From Chelonoidis abingdonii (lineage: Eukaryota > Chordata > Testudines > Testudinidae): 64,000 bases of DNA. Each line of letters starts with the position of its first letter. The first letter of the stretch is position 1. The translations under genes were made by a program, and so were the position numbers. Below are positions 25,001-31,000 of the stretch, piece by piece. The DNA is taken from positions 76,990,286 through 77,054,285 of the forward strand of contig NC_133773.1 in assembly GCF_003597395.2 (NCBI RefSeq). The letters are read 5' to 3'. The notes beneath the pieces were generated by a model. That model worked only from the letters and a program-made list of their open reading frames with translations, made no database searches and had not been told where the DNA came from.

Positions 25001-28000
25001 TAGCGTGGGGGATTGTACTCGGTAACTATGAATGTACTCACAGAATCATGGAACTATGCTCCAGAGAGTCCAGCGATTATACCATTGCTGTATCTCCATA
25101 ATATTTGTGAGGGGAAGGTGAAACCTTTCTTGACGAATGGACCTCCGAGGTTCAAGCCTGGGCTGATTTGCACAGCGAGCGCAGGGGGATAGGAGGCCAG
25201 CCAGTGCTTCAAGGATTAGGGGAATGCCCTAAAGGAGCACTTTGAGGCTGAAGCCAACAGTAATTGTTGGGTGCCTTTTCACTGCAGTTAAGAGCATTGC
25301 TCCAGCAGTTACCTGCAGTGGTTTCATTGATTTGCAGTTCTATTTTTTACTTGTAGTACATGTACAGTTCTCTGTATATAACGTGAATAAAAGACAGACC
25401 TTTTTATTAAATTCAGTACATAAACAGGGTCACGATAAGTGGGGGTTATGGTGATTATTCCTCTTTTCATAGGGCAGCTTCTTTGTGCGTATCTTTGGTG
25501 GATCTGTATGACTTTTTTATTATTGCATTTTAACAAATTTGATAGCCCTTTTGTTTGTTTTCAAATATTAATTTTCTTTCTTTTTTTCCATATTACTAGG
25601 TTTTGTTTTCTTCTATAGTGGAGGTCAGGGAGACTGATCCCGTGTCAATGTGTATATTTGTATTATGTGCCACTAGTGTATGTGGTGGGGTCTGATTATA
25701 ACTATATTTAAACATCCATTTCATTAGTTCTAGGAACAGCCTCCTGAAATGGATCTTGTAGGTTGTTTTCTGCTAGATTTATAAGATTTCTGCTTATATT
25801 CCCAGATGGGATTTCAGCTATAATTCTATCGATTTTTATGATTTCAAAACACACACTGCAGTAGTGTTTTATACTAGCATCAAGTAGAAACTAATTACGC
25901 CTGCTATCCATATGCTATTGTCCTTTGTTATTATTCCTCTTTTTTCTTGATATATATACTTGTATTCAGTTTCATGGAAAATGAACTCAAATCAATCAGT
26001 GTGTAGCCTGATATCTGTTTTTGTCCTTTCTTCCCATGTAAACAGTAAAGGCCAAAGTGAACTGATCTACTCAGCTTCTATAAAGGCGCGCTCTCACGGC
26101 CGGAGCGCGGCAAACCCCGCGGCCGCTCTCCGGCCGGCAGCTCAGCAAGCCCCGCTTCCCGGCCGAGAGCGGGCAGCCCGGCAGCCCGCTCTCCCGGCGG
26201 AGTCCAGCAAGCTCCCGCTCTCGGAGGCGCTAGGCAACCGCAGCGCCCGTCTCCGCGGGCGCGGCAACCGAAGCCCGGATCTCCCGCGGGCTCCAGCAAG
26301 CCCGCTCTCCTCCTTCAGGCTTAGCCAGAGCAGTGGAGTGCTAAGCATGCATGAGACAGGCATGAAAAGGATGCTGGGATAGTCCTATATACCCTGGAGG
26401 CAATTAAACGGTTGTGTAGTGTCCACCTGATGACAGCGCTGCTCACCGCGTGGTCTCGCTACACCGGAAGCGACAGATGTACAGCGCGCTGCAAAACGGG
26501 AGAGGTGCGCGCTGGCTGAGCTTTTAAGTGTAGACACCTGCTAAGTTGCAGCGCTGTAACCCCCTCACCAGCGCTGCAACTTGCAAGTGTAGACAAGGCC
26601 TTAAGGAGTATGCTGCAGTGCCTAGGCTTTGTCTACACTGCCAATTGTCTTTCACAAGTGCTTAAAAAGCCTCCCCCCCCGCCCCCCCAAGACAAAAGTT
26701 GCAGCTGCAAGTGGTAGTGTAAACAGCTGATTGTTGGCAGAAGTGCTCTCCTGTCGACAACGTGAACCTCGTTCCTAGAGGTGGAAGTATTTTATGGCAA
26801 AAGTGCCGACAAACAGTGTTTACACTGCCCGATTTTTAGTGACACAGCCGCGTCGCTAAAAGCAGCGTAGTGTAGACAAAGCCTAAATGTTTTGCCTGGT
26901 TTAGATAATGAGGGAGTTTTTTATTACTGGTTATATATATGATATAATGCATTCAGTTTGCCTAATTGACATTATCGTGCCTGACTGCATAAAATCGGAG
27001 GAGGCTTTTGTGGGGGGAAGCAAATAGGAAACAAAACAATGACAGAGAAAAGGCTCCTTAAGGGAATAATGGGAGAGGCTATTAATTGGGGAATGGCCCT
27101 GTACACCTCGATCCAGGCTAGCCAGGATTACATTTCCCAGATCTTAGCCTACAATCAAAGGGGATACTAAACCTTTAAGAGTTTGTCTATGCTGCAATCA
27201 GACATGCACAGCTGGCCTGTGGCAGCTGACAGGCGTGCAGGGCTTGGGCTGCGGGGCTATAAAATTGCAGTGGTAGATGTTCAGGCTCAGAATGGAGCAT
27301 GGGGTCTGGGACCCTGCAAGGCAGGAGGGTCCCACAGCCTGAGCCTCAGGAGTTTACTGTAGTGTAGACATACTCTAAAACAGCGTTTCTCAACCTTTTT
27401 GATGCCAGGGACCATCTTGCGCCCTTTCTAAACTGTGCCAGGGAGATTTTAGGGACTGGCATTGGTCCACGGACTCGTCATTGAACAACACTGGTGTGAA
27501 AGACCCTGGTGGAACAAAGAAGGGGAGATGTGAGATATCAAAGGCTGCCTGGTGGAGAGTCTCTGATAGAGAGAGAGAGAAGCTGCAGCAAGCAGGGTTT
27601 TTCTCCTAACTCAGAGATTAATGAATTTATCAAAGCTTGTAAGGAAATGTTAAGATCTAGGTAAGGGGAAATAGACATTTAGCCCTTCGTTTTTACACTT
27701 TGCTCTGCATAATCTGTACCTTTTGAGTGAATGAAAATGTTATGCTTTCTTTCGAAGAAGCAGTTTTTATCACTTTTATTGGCTGCTGTTGCAGGCTCCT
27801 GGAAGTAAAGGGTTTACAAGTGCCAAACCCAGTTGACCCTGTCATGTTAACACTCTTGAGAAACAGATGCTGCAATCCAGAGATCCAGTTCCAAAGTGAT
27901 TGGAACACTGGATTCCACCCTGGAGACAGGTGCAGGGGAGCCAGGCCTGTCACCGAAGGGATGAACCAAGAGGAACTAAAAGGGATCTAAAGTGCAACTT

Positions 28001-31000
28001 GCCCTGTAACCATGGCCCCTGCTTTTGAGGAGAAGACTGAAGTACTGGCTAATATGTGGGGATGATATTGTTTGTATGTGGAGCTGCAGCCTGCTGAAAG
28101 GAGTGAGCTGGCTGAAATCTGTACTTGAGTTTATTTTAAATAACTGAAAATGCTCAGAGTCCATGTGTGGCACTTTTTATTCTGAAGCACAAGAAAAAAT
28201 AAAAATCAATAAATGGAATCAGTGTTGAGCAGATGAAGTGTAGTTTACAGTTCTCTGGTTTAGAACTTAAAAGTAATCAACCAGGCAGCAGACACATTCC
28301 CTACAGAAATTCACATATCCAGCAATATTTTAAATTATTTAGTAGAGTAATAGTCTGTTTAAAGTTTCTACAGATGATTGAAAACTCTGATTACTTTTGA
28401 TCCTTTTCTATTTTTAGAGTTCGGAATGAGCTGCTGATATTGTCCGGTTATGCTGGTGCTTTACTTGCTATTAGAAGACAGTATGCTAGCATTGTACCTG
28501 CACTTTATGAATACACAAGGTAATATTAATTATATACCTACTTGCATTGCAATATCACCCCGGAGCCTTGGTCGGGATTATGATACATAGTAAGAGAGAG
28601 CCCCTGCCCCCAGAAGCTTATGAATCTAAAGTCCCATTCCTGCAATGAGCTCATGTGGATTTACTCATATGCTCACCCAGAGCTCCATTGGCTTCCTGCA
28701 TCGCACAGGCACAAGGTCAACCTGAAAGCAGAATTTGGGCCTCAGTCTAACTGTGTGGTCCTGAAAGAAAAGATTGTTTTTTATAAGTAGATAGATATTC
28801 TAGATCTTCTCCTTGCTTTATCATAAGTTATCAATTGTACTTTATAATTTTATTTGACTGAAATTGATTTGGGAAATAACAAGAGAATTTTATAAGAGAA
28901 ACAAGAAGCTAAGGAAAAATAGCTCAGTAATAATCTATTTGTGATACTTAAGACATCAAGCTTTGAGGCGTCCTGGGACTCACAGAATCCATGTAGGGGT
29001 CAGAACAAGGACCCTCTAAAGCTGTATTTCTTTAGACTGACCCTGCAAGACCTATAAAATCCACCACAATCTGACCTCATAGCTTTTTATGCTCCAATCC
29101 AACAAAGCACATAAGCACATGAGATGTCCCAATAAAGTCAAATGGCTCTGTATATATGCTTAAACATAAGTACATGCATGCTTGTAGAATCAGGGACTGA
29201 GTAAACCGAAAAGCTGTCTCGATTCTTGCTTTGGTTTATGTAAAATTAGGTGCAGTGTTAGTTTTCTGAAAATTCCTGTTTCCATATGTACTCAGACAAG
29301 ACAAGGTTGTTTCAGGTATTGTGCTAAATCACATTACACTGACCCACTTAGCACTCCTGCATCCTCAGATATTGTATTTATCATTTCAGCATACACCAGT
29401 CAGTAATAAATATCAAGGCACACAATTCCTATGAGATTCAATAACTGTCATTTTAAAAAAAGCATACATAGCCTTAAAAATAGGCTTCAAAGGAAAACTC
29501 TGTAGTTAAATCAAGATAATTATATGTGAAAATATAAAAACTAATAATTCCTAAATTTAACTCTAGTGGTATAGCAAAAATTCCAATTTTATGGTCAATT
29601 CAACATTTACTCAGACAGTTTCATATTGCCAATTTCTAACTTCTTTTCCCTTCAATTCTAACAATGTATATTTTCTTGATTTAATTTTTTTCTGTGGGAA
29701 GATATTTTAATCAGTTTTTATTTCTTTTTTTTAGTCAGCTTTTAAAACGACGGGAGGTATCTGTACCCCTGAAAATTGAACAGCTTTCTGAGGAACTAGA
29801 TGCTTGGAGAGCTTGCACTCAGTTAGCCAACAAGTACGTGTGAAACATAAAGTCATAATTAAATTACTATGATTTAAATATGCTCATTGTAAATAAAATG
29901 TTTTATCCCATTTTTTCTTTGTAGAATATGAATATATCAATTTTTGTAAAAATTAAGATACTTCATTTTGAAATAATATTATTTGTTTTTGTGCATCTTG
30001 AGGTGTACTGCAAATGGAAACGCATAGCTTAAAATGAAATATATTTTACTCACAGATCTACTGATGAATTGTCATATACCCCTCCATCCGAATCACAGAG
30101 AATGGTTTATTCAACATTAGTATCACGAATAAAAGAAGAGCCTCTTAAAGGAATTATTGGACCAGATTACGTCACTGGGTCTAATCTTCCTAGTCACTCA
30201 GATGTTCACATCTCTTGTTTGACAGGGTTAAGGATACAGGTACCATTTTATGGAGCCTGAGTGCTCTTTTTGGAACACTTAATAAAATAACAGTTACTTT
30301 AAAGACAGTCAAACCAATTGTTTTCAAGTGAAGAGACTGAATAAAAATTGAAAATAGTTGAGGCTTGCAGCATTCTCAGAGAAAACCTCTGAGGAAGAAA
30401 GGGAAAGTTGGAATATTGCTCTTGAGTACCCTGCAATGGCAAAAAGCTGCCATTTTGCCTTGGAGGACACTGTCCTTAACTACAGTAGGCTATACAGAAA
30501 AGAAAAATTTCAGGAGGAAAAAATGTTTGAAATCCCCAATTGGAGCAGTCAAAAGTTTTTAGTCTGTATAAGGAATAGAAATTTCTCTTATCATAGGAGT
30601 GGGCAAACTATGGCCTGTGGGCCTATCAGGGCTTTGGATCCAGCCCGCAGGATTGCCACCGCTGTGGCGCCACGGGCCCCACGCTCCTTTCAGAAGCCGC
30701 CGGCACTACATCCCTGCGACCCCTGGGAGTGAGGGGGCAGAGGGCTCTGTGCGCTGCCCTCGCCTGCAGGCACCACCCCCTGCAGCTCCCATTAGCTGGG
30801 AACGGGGAACCATGGCCAATGGGAGCTTTGGGGGAGGTACCCGCAGGCGAGGGCAGTCCATGGAGCCCTCTCCCTCCCCACGGGCCGCAGGGATGTGGTG
30901 CCAGATGCTACCAGCAGCGGCGCAAGATGAGGGCAGGCATCCTGCCTGAGCCCCGCTGCGTGCTGCTGCCACCCAGAGCCACTCCAGGTAAGCGGCGCTA

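Larger units (their letters stand above)
23735..26600 (+). mobile_element. PIF/Harbinger transposon, degenerate full-length
   Basis: This 2866-bp element has ends GGCCTTGTCTACACTT and AAGTGTAGACAAGGCC. It is flanked by TTA on both sides (23732-23734 and 26601-26603), the Harbinger-type target duplication. Subterminal gcagcgctg repeats occur at both ends. A broken transposase lies at 24124-25210 on the plus strand, and a GC-rich tandem repeat at 26092-26320. It is the likely source type for the smaller gcagcgctg MITE at 37982-38243. Confidence 0.88.

Noticed and set aside
25960..26382. 140-codon open frame and minus-strand frames in the GC-rich block
   Set aside because: A tandem GC-rich minisatellite inside the Harbinger element explains the lack of stops.
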